Translations under genes and position numbers: made by a program
Part shown: positions 25,472 through 33,532 of the stretch, one piece after another
Numbering within the stretch: the first letter of the stretch is position 1
Layout of the letters: every line of letters begins with the position of its first letter
The notes under the pieces: generated by a model
Databases searched by the model: none
Seen by the model: only the letters and a program-made list of their open reading frames with translations
Told to the model about the DNA's origin: nothing
DNA from: Spirochaetaceae bacterium UBA6089
GTDB lineage: Bacteria; Spirochaetota; Spirochaetia; Treponematales; Rectinemataceae
Direction of reading: 5' to 3'
Assembly: GCA_002435985.1 (NCBI GenBank)
Contig: DIXD01000114.1
Coordinates: 9,057 to 46,917, forward strand
Length of the DNA stretch: 37,861 nt

Positions 25472-26613
25472 GCCTTTCCTGAAAGCTTGGACAGGGCTTC
25501 CTGAATGACGGGATTCTTGATGCCCATCTGTTGAAATTCGGTCAACACTTCGATGGCTTGCTGGCGCTGGTTGTTCATGAGATAGGTCTGCGCAAGTTCA
25601 ATATAGATGCGATAGTTTTTCGGATCGTTCTGCAGCAGCGAGCGTAGGCTGGCCACTGCTTCGTCGTATTTCCCCTGTTGGCGCGCGATCACTGCAAGGC
25701 CAAGGACCGCATAGATGTCGAATTCGATGTTGAGGGCATTTTGGTAGTATTCGGAAGCCTTCTCTAAATTTCCCATGTTGCGGTAGGCATCCCCGGCGCG
25801 CGTCAGGATGACCTTGTTCTTCGGGTCTTGTTCGAGGATCTTGTTCCAATAGACTAGCGACATGTTCTGTTTGCCGACGCCTCTGTAGCAATCGGCGATT
25901 CCGAAGAGTGCATAGAAATTTTGAGGCTCTTTTTCGAGCGCCTTTTCGAAGTATGGGATGCCTTTGTCAAAGTGCTTGAGCTTGCGGTAGCAGTTGCCGA
26001 TGGCGGTCAGGACGCGGATGTCGACTTTGTCCCCCTCGAGCTCCACCATCCGCTGCCAGTACGTGAGCGCTTCTTTATATTCCTTGAAATCATAATGAAG
26101 GTGACCGAGCCCTATGAGGGCGTAGTGATTGTCGGGATTGAGCTCGAGGACACGCAGGTAGATTGACTTGGACTTTCTGAAATCGTGGACCTTGCGGTAT
26201 GCGTCGGCGACGCGAGTCAGAACAGTGATATTCGTGTTGTCATGGAGAAGATACTGTTCCCATATCTCGATCGCTTTCTGAAACTGATTGAGCGCCTTGT
26301 AGCAGTCGGCAAGGCCGAAGAGCGCATAGCTGTTTCCCGGATGGAACACAAGACAACGCCTGTAGTAATCGGCCGCTTCCTTGAAGCGCTCTTGCTTCCG
26401 TGCGGCATCTCCCATGCCGACAAGAGCGTAGTTGTTTTCCTTGTCTTTTTCCAGAATTTGTACAAAACACTCGATCGCATCATCGAAACGATTTTCTTTG
26501 AGGAGCTGATAGCCTTTCTTGGAAATCTCGGCGAGCTCTGTATTCTCGGATTGGATCTCTTCGGGGATCTCGAAGAAATCATCGTTGTAAGGGAAAGATG
26601 GCAAATCACTCAT
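25468..26613 (-). CDS. Tetratricopeptide-repeat protein
   Basis: The 381-residue protein has no signal peptide. After an acidic N-terminus of about 30 residues it is built almost wholly of TPR units of 34 residues, roughly nine to ten. They show the usual W/L-G-Y-A-F-A-P spacing, for example YALVGMGDAARKQERFKEAADYYRRCL and its neighbours. It is likely a cytoplasmic scaffold. Partners cannot be read from sequence. Its position upstream of rlmN, in a two-gene transcript with ATGA overlap, hints at a role tied to translation, but this is weak. AAGAGGT, 7 bases before the ATG, is the ribosome site, and a strong promoter lies about 100 bases upstream. Confidence 0.88.
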   Translation of the reverse strand: MSDLPSFPYNDDFFEIPEEIQSENTELAEISKKGYQLLKENRFDDAIECFVQILEKDKENNYALVGMGDAARKQERFKEAADYYRRCLVFHPGNSYALFGLADCYKALNQFQKAIEIWEQYLLHDNTNITVLTRVADAYRKVHDFRKSKSIYLRVLELNPDNHYALIGLGHLHYDFKEYKEALTYWQRMVELEGDKVDIRVLTAIGNCYRKLKHFDKGIPYFEKALEKEPQNFYALFGIADCYRGVGKQNMSLVYWNKILEQDPKNKVILTRAGDAYRNMGNLEKASEYYQNALNIEFDIYAVLGLAVIARQQGKYDEAVASLRSLLQNDPKNYRIYIELAQTYLMNNQRQQAIEVLTEFQQMGIKNPVIQEALSKLSGKA

Positions 26614-26711
26614 GACTTTTACCTCTTGGCGGAAAGCATTTTTACATATGGCTTAAAAAGCCGACCTATTTATTACTTACGTGTTTCTTTCCGTCTAATA
26701 TTGATCAAATC

Positions 26712-26740
26712 ATTATACCTTTTGTTTACTATAAACGCAA
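26712..26740 (-). promoter_or_regulatory. Strong sigma70-like promoter of the TPR-rlmN transcript
   Basis: On the minus strand TTGCGT (26740-26735) and TATAAT (26717-26712) are exactly 17 bases apart. The leader of about 90 bases to the ATG contains a GGCTT-TTT-AAGCC inverted repeat and an AAGAGGT ribosome site. Confidence 0.8.
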
Positions 26741-26756
26741 GATTTCGCCGAAAGTT

Positions 26757-27305
26757 TCAATCTAAGTGCTGATTTTTCCGATAGAAACGAACTATGGAGC
26801 GTCCAAAGCTGCGCATGTCGTACCCCTTAAGATCTCCAACAATCTCCGGCAGGTGGTCTTCGTAGGGAAAATGGATGAGGACTATGCTCCCTGTATGAAT
26901 CGAGGCAGACATATCCAGCCTTTCGAGGAGTTGCAGTTTGAATTTGTAATCGAAAGGTGGATCGAGAAACACGATATCGAAAGCGGCTTTGTTCCTCAGG
27001 GTAAAGGTCTCCGCAGGCATCGCCCTGCAAAAGAGGGGTGGCTGCGAGATGCTTGCATTTTGCAGAAGAACCGGGAATTTTTTCTTGTCCTTCTCGACGC
27101 ACACAACAGGGTATGCACCGCGCGATGCTGCCTCCAGCCCCAGAATGCCAGAACCTGCGAAGAGGTCGAGAAACGAAGAACCGGTTAAATCTCCCAATAC
27201 GGCAAAGACGGACTCCCTCATCCTGTCCATTGCGGGTCTTATTTTCAAATCGCCTTCCGGCATTCTGACGATTCGTCCCACCAAGACCCCACCTGTGATA
27301 CGCAT
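26757..27305 (-). CDS. rsmD: 16S rRNA (guanine966-N2)-methyltransferase RsmD
   Basis: Methylates G966 of 16S rRNA during 30S assembly. I start at 27305 (MRITGG, the usual RsmD beginning), 4 bases after the smpB stop. The frame stays open upstream to 27413, but that extension overlaps smpB. The product is 182 residues, typical. Motifs are RPAMDRMRESVF (23-34), the SAM-binding DLFAGSG (47-53), the acidic residue in CVEKDK and the catalytic DPPF (115-118). It is the last gene of the PEGA/SUMF-smpB-rsmD run. Confidence 0.92.
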   Translation of the reverse strand: MRITGGVLVGRIVRMPEGDLKIRPAMDRMRESVFAVLGDLTGSSFLDLFAGSGILGLEAASRGAYPVVCVEKDKKKFPVLLQNASISQPPLFCRAMPAETFTLRNKAAFDIVFLDPPFDYKFKLQLLERLDMSASIHTGSIVLIHFPYEDHLPEIVGDLKGYDMRSFGRSIVRFYRKNQHLD

Positions 27306-27309
27306 CGGA

Positions 27310-27777
27310 TTACCAGTCTTTGAGCCTGAATTCACGCCTGACCTCTCGGTCGAGGTCACGGGCTTTGATATCGGCACGCTTGTCGTACTCTTTCTTGCCT
27401 CGGCACAATCCAAGCTCGAGCTTCACAAGGCCGTGTTTCAGATAGATGCGTAAGGGAACGAGGGTGTAGCCCTTTTCTCGCACTCGGCGCTCGATGCGCT
27501 TGATCTCTTGGTGGTGCAGCAGAAGCTTTTTGGGCCGGTCTGGATCGTGGTTGAGCATCGAGGCATGGGGGTACTCTGCAATGTGGAGGTTGTTGAGCCA
27601 CACCTCCTGCCCCTTGATCTCGGCGAAGGCATCTCCGAAGCTGACGCGCCCCTCCTTGATGGACTTCACCTCTGAGCCTTGCAGAGCAATTCCACACTCG
27701 AAGTTCTCTTCGACCGAATAGTCGAAGTACGCTCGGCGGTTCTGCGAGATTATTTTGATGGGTTCTTGTGATCTCAT
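27310..27777 (-). CDS. smpB: SsrA (tmRNA)-binding protein SmpB
   Basis: Carries tmRNA to stalled ribosomes for trans-translation. The 155-residue protein has the OB-fold core with NRRAYFDYSVEENFECGIALQGSEVKSI, then VWLNNLHIAEY, and HDPDRPKKLLLHHQEI. The C-terminal tail ends in REVRREFRLKDW. Its ATG overlaps the stop of the upstream gene by 4 bases. No tmRNA gene (ssrA) was seen in this window. Confidence 0.96.
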   Translation of the reverse strand: MRSQEPIKIISQNRRAYFDYSVEENFECGIALQGSEVKSIKEGRVSFGDAFAEIKGQEVWLNNLHIAEYPHASMLNHDPDRPKKLLLHHQEIKRIERRVREKGYTLVPLRIYLKHGLVKLELGLCRGKKEYDKRADIKARDLDREVRREFRLKDW

Positions 27778-29327
27778 TTTTTTATCAAGGCGGGCCGGAA
27801 ACCGAGAAATTCCGAAGCGTGCGACGCAGGCACGGGGCCGCGGGACGCAATTGAAATCTGGTCCGCACTATTTGCCCACGAGCCTCCCTTTACCGTCTTC
27901 GAATCAATGGCGTTTATCAGTTCATCATAGGCAGCAGAATCAGCTTCGATCCACGCATAGGGTCTGAAGCCGTCGCTGGTCCATTCCCATACATTTCCAA
28001 AGAGATCCGAAAACCCATAGGCATCGCGCCCGCTCGAACCGACAGGCAGTGGGCCGGTGTCGGATCGACTGTTGAAGACTCCAAGAGCTTCCACCTTTTG
28101 CGAGGCATTCGCCGCAGCAGTCTCCCACATCGCCTCTGAGGGAAGCGCGACCTCGTATCCCGCGGGAGCCTGTCTACTGAGCCAGTCGCAATACGCGTTG
28201 GCCGCATACCAAGACACGCCGGTGACGGATCGGTCGTCGGCTTTTGAGGCATCGAAGTCCGCAAGGTATGAAGCATCGGCAAATCCTTTCTCGATGAGCG
28301 CGGCACGGTTCGTAGGCTTCCATTCGGGGTTTTCCTCAAGAAAGAGGGCGAATTGGCGCTGTGTCACCTCTGTGGCCGCCAGGCCGAATTCTGGTACTTC
28401 GGCCGTAGAGGAGGTGGGGGTCCCGCCCGGCGAACTGTATACAGTCTTCACTGTTCCACCGGCAAACATGATGAATAAATGCGCACCAACAGCCTTGATG
28501 CCGGTCGATGAAGGCTGGGGAAGCGTCTGGGCGGATGTCTCCTGCTTGAGTGCGGCGAGGGCATTTCGCGTGGTGTCGCTCGCCTTTTCGGGGATGATCT
28601 CCATTATTGCTGCGGCGTAGTTTTTGGAGCCGCCGATGAGGGAAACGGCGCTGCGTGTCAACGCGATGAGCCCCAGGGGACTGCCGCCGGGAGCAGCGAG
28701 GGTGGCACTCGCATACACCAGATCCCTCGTCGAAGTGGCATTCTCCGAGACACTCATGCCCGCAGCAAGAAGCGGCACGGTAAGCGCAGCGCGGTCAGTA
28801 AGGGGTGTCAATGCAGCATCCGCTGCTGCCTTGGACAACACCATGGGCAGCTGATAGATCGCGCTCGGTTTGCCTGAGAACGACCAGCTCGCAAATTCTC
28901 TGAATGAGGGCAAAAGAATAACATCGAGCGAATCGGGTGTGAGTTGGTACGCTATTTTCCTGGTCGGCCGGAAAAGAAGCGTGGCGAAGATTCGTCGCGG
29001 TACTTCGACGTTCAGCATCTGGGATGAGAATCCCCGTTTGCGAATTTCGAGCCCATATGTACCGGGGTTCATGTAAAAACCATCCAGCGTGTTGCCGGCA
29101 TACGAACCATCGAGGTATACTGCGGCACTTTCCGGATTACCTTTAAACATAAGATAGGCGCCAGGCTTCCTAAGCCCCGGATTAATCAAAATGAAAAAAA
29201 GGATAACCAGTATCACAAGCATATATAGAATAGGAATATAGACACGTGGCGGCACACCGAGAACCGGCTTCAGCGTCACCCTGGCCTGCGCGATATCCTG
29301 CTCTTGTATCTTTTCATGCTCTTTCAT
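27774..29327 (-). CDS. Membrane-anchored PEGA and SUMF1-like (formylglycine-enzyme fold) protein
   Basis: The 517-residue protein starts with a cytoplasmic segment, then one membrane helix (about residues 29-50). A PEGA-like beta domain follows (about 57-112, with AAVYLDGSYAGNT and PGTYGLEIRKRG). A variable middle comes next, then a C-terminal SUMF1/FGE-like domain from about residue 325 (ATEVTQRQFALFLEENPEW, SWYAANAYCDWLSRQ, DLFGNVWEWTSDG, KGGSWANS). The catalytic cysteines of true formylglycine-generating enzymes are missing after GGSW, so it is probably a binding or scaffold version. A shared-promoter region with lepB lies upstream. It heads the smpB-rsmD run. Confidence 0.82.
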   Translation of the reverse strand: MKEHEKIQEQDIAQARVTLKPVLGVPPRVYIPILYMLVILVILFFILINPGLRKPGAYLMFKGNPESAAVYLDGSYAGNTLDGFYMNPGTYGLEIRKRGFSSQMLNVEVPRRIFATLLFRPTRKIAYQLTPDSLDVILLPSFREFASWSFSGKPSAIYQLPMVLSKAAADAALTPLTDRAALTVPLLAAGMSVSENATSTRDLVYASATLAAPGGSPLGLIALTRSAVSLIGGSKNYAAAIMEIIPEKASDTTRNALAALKQETSAQTLPQPSSTGIKAVGAHLFIMFAGGTVKTVYSSPGGTPTSSTAEVPEFGLAATEVTQRQFALFLEENPEWKPTNRAALIEKGFADASYLADFDASKADDRSVTGVSWYAANAYCDWLSRQAPAGYEVALPSEAMWETAAANASQKVEALGVFNSRSDTGPLPVGSSGRDAYGFSDLFGNVWEWTSDGFRPYAWIEADSAAYDELINAIDSKTVKGGSWANSADQISIASRGPVPASHASEFLGFRPALIKK

Positions 29328-29336
29328 TAGAGAAGA

Positions 29337-29365
29337 AGCCTAGCCGAAGGCCACCATCTTGTCAA
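29337..29365 (-). promoter_or_regulatory. Promoter of the PEGA/SUMF-smpB-rsmD transcript
   Basis: On the minus strand TTGACA (29365-29360, perfect consensus) and TAGGCT (29342-29337) are 17 bases apart. The -10 box ends 9 bases before the ATG at 29327, and no Shine-Dalgarno is present. The -35 box coincides with that of the divergent lepB promoter. Confidence 0.6.
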
Positions 29366-29387
29366 CGATATGCGCTCATGGTAGCCT
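29359..29387 (+). promoter_or_regulatory. Promoter of the lepB operon
   Basis: TTGTCA (29359-29364) and TAGCCT (29382-29387) are 17 bases apart, and the -10 box ends 9 bases before the ATG at 29397. The -10 match is weak, three of six, but it mirrors the divergent promoter. TTGTCAA reads as TTGACAA on the other strand. Confidence 0.5.
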
Positions 29388-29396
29388 GATGACAGC

Positions 29397-30371
29397 ATGA
29401 AAAGAACGGATTTTTTCGATCGACTCGTCGTCTTTTCGGAGGATATGCTTACTCGAAGAAAACAAAGGTCGCTCCGGGCAAAGATGAAGCAGCAGAAGCG
29501 CAACCCCATCCTCGACTGGATATACGCCATTCTGTGGGCAGCTTGTGTTGTTCTTATTATAAATCAATATATATTCCAGAATTATCGCATACCATCGGGG
29601 TCGATGGAAAAGACACTCCTCGTCGGCGACATGCTTTTTGTCGATAAGCTGTCGTATGGTCCCGAACTGCTTCCCGGCGTGTTGAAAACGCCGGGGATAT
29701 CCAAACCTCAGCGTGGCGATGTCATCATTTTTGAAAACCCGTCCTATATTTCGCGTGGGCCAATTTACACCATCTTTCAACAATTTCTCTATATGGTCAC
29801 CTTCACACTTGTCGATATCGACAGGGAACCCTCAGGAGAACCTCGCGTTCACTATCTCATCAAGAGGGCTGTCGGCATGGGAGGAGACACTCTTCGCGTG
29901 CGGAATGGGGAAGTATTCATAAAGCCGCAGGGCGCCTCTGCGTTTTTCGATGAGCGGACGCTTATGACAGGCCTGGGGCTGCCGGTGAAGACGCAGCGCC
30001 TTGTAGAGGCCAGCGAATATCCCGAGATCGAAAAAGTAGGTGTAGCGTCTGCGTATTCCGAGCTTAATCTTCCTCTTCCCGCCAACGTAGGGGCAATCTC
30101 TGTCCAAAGCGCAAACAAGGATGCCTTCCAGTACGACATGAGCCGCGTCACGACGTTGAGAGACGCAAATCCTTCCAACACGCGCATCTCTCAACTGGCG
30201 CAACGCTACGAAAATGGATGGTTTATTGCCGATTCTCGACTCTTCCCCATGGGCGACAACAGAGATAATTCGCGCGACGGCCGTTATTTCGGCCCTGTAG
30301 CCGAAAAAAAAGTGCTAGGCCATGCGCTGTTTATCTATTTCCCGTTCAGCCGCATGGGCAGCATTCAGTAA
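29397..30371 (+). CDS. lepB: Signal peptidase I
   Basis: Cleaves signal peptides of exported proteins at the outer face of the inner membrane. The 324-residue protein has a basic N-terminus and one clear membrane helix (about 40-59). Catalytic Ser69 is in YRIPSGSMEK and Lys156 in YLIKRAVGMGGD. Box E is GDNRDNSRDGR (286-296). The long segment between Lys156 and box E (about 130 residues) makes it larger than Gram-positive enzymes. There is no Shine-Dalgarno before the ATG, and the promoter -10 box ends 9 bases upstream, so the message is probably leaderless. It is followed after 11 bases by a degenerate paralogue. Confidence 0.95.
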   Translation: MKRTDFFDRLVVFSEDMLTRRKQRSLRAKMKQQKRNPILDWIYAILWAACVVLIINQYIFQNYRIPSGSMEKTLLVGDMLFVDKLSYGPELLPGVLKTPGISKPQRGDVIIFENPSYISRGPIYTIFQQFLYMVTFTLVDIDREPSGEPRVHYLIKRAVGMGGDTLRVRNGEVFIKPQGASAFFDERTLMTGLGLPVKTQRLVEASEYPEIEKVGVASAYSELNLPLPANVGAISVQSANKDAFQYDMSRVTTLRDANPSNTRISQLAQRYENGWFIADSRLFPMGDNRDNSRDGRYFGPVAEKKVLGHALFIYFPFSRMGSIQ

Positions 30372-30382
30372 GAGATAAGGAC

Positions 30383-30964
30383 ATGTTCAGTCGACGTCCC
30401 ATTCGATACGCTGAAAAAGTCGAACGGAAGAAAAAGCGTAACAAGGCATTGTTTCATATAGGAATATTTGTGATTCTCTGTATTCTGATGAGGAGCTTTG
30501 TGCTGCAGACATGGCTGGTGAGCGAAGATCTCATGCAGCCTGAGCTGCGAAAGGCAGACATTGTTGTTGTCGTTCCCTACGTGTGTGTCGGGGGCAAAAC
30601 CCTAATTGGCCTTGCAGGGCAGCCCCAAGAAAATACCCTTGTCCTCGTAAGCGACGGCGCCGAGGAGATCGTTCCCTTTTGGCAGAGGGCTGTGGATGCA
30701 ATGCTGCGATTTGTCACGCTTCAGCGTCTTTCCCTTCTCGAGGGTGAGTTTGGGGAGAATTTCGCGGTACCTTCATTGATGAGAATCCAGCACATAGTGC
30801 AAGAGAAGAATGGGATAGAATCCGTAATCTTGTATGATTACGCTCCCGATGATCGGCAGAATCTGGGAAGGTTGGCACCCGTGCAGGAAGTACCGGCGCC
30901 TCGCATACTCGGTAGGGTGCTTTTCAGAATATGGCCCATTTCAAGAATAGGGCTTGTCGGATGA
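30383..30964 (+). CDS. Signal-peptidase-I-like paralogue lacking the catalytic residues
   Basis: The 193-residue protein has a basic N-terminus and one membrane helix (about 24-40). Its end, ILGRVLFRIWPISRIG, aligns with VLGHALFIYFPFSRMG at the end of LepB. The segment WLVSEDLMQPEL aligns with YRIPSGSMEKTL of LepB, with Leu50 or Asp49 where LepB has Ser69. APDDRQNLGR stands in for GDNRDNSRDGR. No equivalent of the catalytic Lys in a KRA context is visible. It is therefore a dead member of the S26 family, possibly a regulator or partner of LepB. Its stop overlaps the hemW start (ATGA). Confidence 0.78.
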   Translation: MFSRRPIRYAEKVERKKKRNKALFHIGIFVILCILMRSFVLQTWLVSEDLMQPELRKADIVVVVPYVCVGGKTLIGLAGQPQENTLVLVSDGAEEIVPFWQRAVDAMLRFVTLQRLSLLEGEFGENFAVPSLMRIQHIVQEKNGIESVILYDYAPDDRQNLGRLAPVQEVPAPRILGRVLFRIWPISRIGLVG

Positions 30965-32214
30965 ATGTGGAATCCTTGAAACATTGCCATGGATTTACCA
31001 AGACGGCGCCATTTCCAATCAAAGCCTTGTATGTGCACATCCCCTTCTGTGCCGGGCGCTGTTCGTACTGTGATTTTTTTTCAGTCTCGGCGCAGGAGCA
31101 TCCACAATTTTTTTCGCACGACCGTCAGATGCTTTATATAGACGCAGTGCTTGAACAAGCCCGATGCTGGTCGCAGGAGTTTAATGCTGGACCATTTTCG
31201 ACGATTTATATCGGCGGAGGAACACCCTCGGTGCTTGGAGAGGACGCTTTGGAGAGATTGCTGAGAGGGCTTGCGCCTTATGCCATGGAAGGCTGCGAGT
31301 GGACTATCGAGGCAAACCCCGAAAGCGTGGACAGATCTCTGCTCGACATGCTTGCGGCTTCCAATGTCACGCGTATCTCTCTTGGTGTCCAGACTCTGTC
31401 GAGCGAAGCGTGGCCTGTGCTCCAGAGGGTTGGAGATGTGGAGAAATCGAAAGAGACTATCGAGCTTGTCAAAGAATATCCTTTCGAGCTTTCGGCTGAT
31501 CTATTGCTTGGTATTCCTTTGCGCCAAGGACACACAGGGACCGAAAAGAATGCGTTCCTCGAATCACTTACCTATCTTGCGGAGAGGCTATCCCATATCT
31601 CGGTCTACGATTTGACCTTGGAGGAAGGTGCACCTCTGCATCGCCAGGTCACGTGCGGTGCGCTTGTCGCTCCGTCTGCGGATGAGCTGGCCCAGGCGCG
31701 CGATGAGGCGGAGGCCCTGCTCTCGAACTATGGATTCAGACGTTACGAGGTGTCGAACTACGCGAGGGATGGGCATGAGTGTAAGCATAATGCAGCCTAT
31801 TGGAACATGGCGCCGTATCTTGGCCTGGGAAGCGCTGCGGTCAGCACGATCCAATATCCTGAGGACGAGGAAAGCCCAAGACTCGGATGCATGATCAGGA
31901 CTACGGGCGGCAAGAATATCGAACAGTATATGGCTGCCCCGACGGAAATATCCGAGCCCACCGAATTCATAGACCGAAACACTGCGCTCTTCGAGTTTTT
32001 GATGATGGGATTCAGGACATCACGCGGTGTGGATACGCAGCGGATTGCGTCGCTCTTTGGTCTCGATGTGGCGCAGATTATACCAAATTCGCTTGCGCGG
32101 TGGAGAAAGGAAATTATCCGCACCGATCGACATATTGCCCTACGGCCGCGCAGCTTTGACATTCTGAACCGTTTTCTGGTTGAATGTCTTGAGGAAATGG
32201 AAGAAAGGAAATAA
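30961..32214 (+). CDS. hemW: HemW-like radical SAM protein (heme chaperone family)
   Basis: HemW is the radical SAM relative of HemN that binds heme and is often mislabelled coproporphyrinogen oxidase. I start at the ATG at 30961, which forms an ATGA overlap with the upstream stop. An ATG at 30931 is in frame but lies deeper in that gene. The product is 417 residues. The 4Fe-4S motif is CAGRCSYCDFF (Cys30, 34, 37). IYIGGGTPSVL, TIEANPES and ISLGVQTL follow, and HNAAYWNM contains the HNxxYW motif linked with heme binding in HemW. No other heme genes are nearby. Confidence 0.9.
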   Translation: MNVESLKHCHGFTKTAPFPIKALYVHIPFCAGRCSYCDFFSVSAQEHPQFFSHDRQMLYIDAVLEQARCWSQEFNAGPFSTIYIGGGTPSVLGEDALERLLRGLAPYAMEGCEWTIEANPESVDRSLLDMLAASNVTRISLGVQTLSSEAWPVLQRVGDVEKSKETIELVKEYPFELSADLLLGIPLRQGHTGTEKNAFLESLTYLAERLSHISVYDLTLEEGAPLHRQVTCGALVAPSADELAQARDEAEALLSNYGFRRYEVSNYARDGHECKHNAAYWNMAPYLGLGSAAVSTIQYPEDEESPRLGCMIRTTGGKNIEQYMAAPTEISEPTEFIDRNTALFEFLMMGFRTSRGVDTQRIASLFGLDVAQIIPNSLARWRKEIIRTDRHIALRPRSFDILNRFLVECLEEMEERK

Positions 32215-32215
32215 C

Positions 32216-33517
32216 ATGGCGAATTTTCAGTATGCGGTCGTCGCATCGATCCTACACGACGAACGACAGAAGCGAACATTGTTGGACACCTTTGAGAGGG
32301 CGCTGGAAGAAGCCGGCGGAGAGATGGTGAACCTCGGGGCGACGCTTGTTCACCCTAGAAACACCATGCTCCCACTTTTTATCTTTGTGCTCACGGGGGG
32401 CACCGAAGCCGAGGCCATGGAGCTCATCGCCCGTGAAACGATGCTGGAGAAAGGAGAGCCCGTGGTGCTCCTGGCGCACCCTTCGCAGAATTCACTGCCG
32501 GCGGCCCTCGAGATTCTCGCAAAGACGAAGCAGAGCGGAGGCAGAGGTCTGATTGTCCAAGCCGACGCTACGGGCAGTTTTGGAAAGGCTATAGACGACA
32601 TTGTTGCGGTCTCGCGGAGTAGAAGCGAGATGCGCACCTGCCGTATCGGTGTCGTGGGGGAGCCTTCGGATTGGCTCATCGCGTCTCGCCACGATGCGGA
32701 GACCGTACAAAAAGCGTGGGGAGTCGAACTCAAGGCCATTGCCTTCGAAGAGCTTCTCGAAGCCATACAAGAAATCCGCACCAGGCCTCAAGAGGATATT
32801 GAGCTTCCAGATATGAGAAAGGACGCCACATTCTATATCGAAGCAAATGATGAGGATATGCGAAAGTCGATGGAAATTCTGTATGCCCTCAAAACCATCG
32901 TGGTCAGACATGCACTCCATGCCCTCACGTTGCGCTGCTTCGACTTGGTATTGCAAGATCATAGCACTGGATGCCTTGCACTCTCTGCGCTCGCGGACGA
33001 GGGGATCGATGCGGGCTGCGAAGGGGATATTCCATCAATTCTCGGACTGCACTGGATGCGGAAACTTACAGGAAAGGCAGCCTGGATGGCCAATCCCTCT
33101 GCGATCACGGTTCAAAACGAGTCTGACGGCGCTGAAATGCTCATTGCGCACTGCACCGCCCCCCGCTCGCTGCTGTCGGAATATGGTCTTCGCAGTCACT
33201 TCGAATCAGGCCTCGGTGTTGCAGTTGCAGGAATCATCCCCGAAGGCGAGGTGACGCTCGTAAGAATAGGAGGCAAAAATCTTGAAAGAGTATGGTTCTC
33301 ACCCGCCACTGTAATCGCGAGCCCCCGCAGAGAAGGCCTATGCAGGACGCAGGCCGTACTCAAACTTCCCGCTGATAAGGCCAATGAACTACTCTCGGAC
33401 CCGCTCGGCAACCACCTCGTGATGGTCAGAGGAGACTGGACACAGAGAATATCCTTGTATCTCCGGCTGTATAAGATGCCACAGAGAGGGAGGGACCTTT
33501 TCCTAGGCGTCGTATGA
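32216..33517 (+). CDS. L-fucose/L-arabinose isomerase-like protein
   Basis: The start at 32216, with an AAAGGA ribosome site, gives 433 residues. It begins one base after the hemW stop. The C-terminal half carries a pattern seen in fucose-isomerase-related proteins: ADEGIDAGCEGDIPSILGLHWMRKLTGKAAWMANP, and the later GLGVAVAGIIPEGEVTLVRIGGKNLERVW. The N-terminal half (GATLVHPRNTMLPLFIFVLTGGTEAEAM...) fits the substrate-binding domains of that family. The substrate cannot be inferred, and no sugar kinase, aldolase or transporter is near it. It may be a non-sugar member of the family. Confidence 0.68.
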   Translation: MANFQYAVVASILHDERQKRTLLDTFERALEEAGGEMVNLGATLVHPRNTMLPLFIFVLTGGTEAEAMELIARETMLEKGEPVVLLAHPSQNSLPAALEILAKTKQSGGRGLIVQADATGSFGKAIDDIVAVSRSRSEMRTCRIGVVGEPSDWLIASRHDAETVQKAWGVELKAIAFEELLEAIQEIRTRPQEDIELPDMRKDATFYIEANDEDMRKSMEILYALKTIVVRHALHALTLRCFDLVLQDHSTGCLALSALADEGIDAGCEGDIPSILGLHWMRKLTGKAAWMANPSAITVQNESDGAEMLIAHCTAPRSLLSEYGLRSHFESGLGVAVAGIIPEGEVTLVRIGGKNLERVWFSPATVIASPRREGLCRTQAVLKLPADKANELLSDPLGNHLVMVRGDWTQRISLYLRLYKMPQRGRDLFLGVV

Positions 33518-33532
33518 AAATACTTTCCGTGA

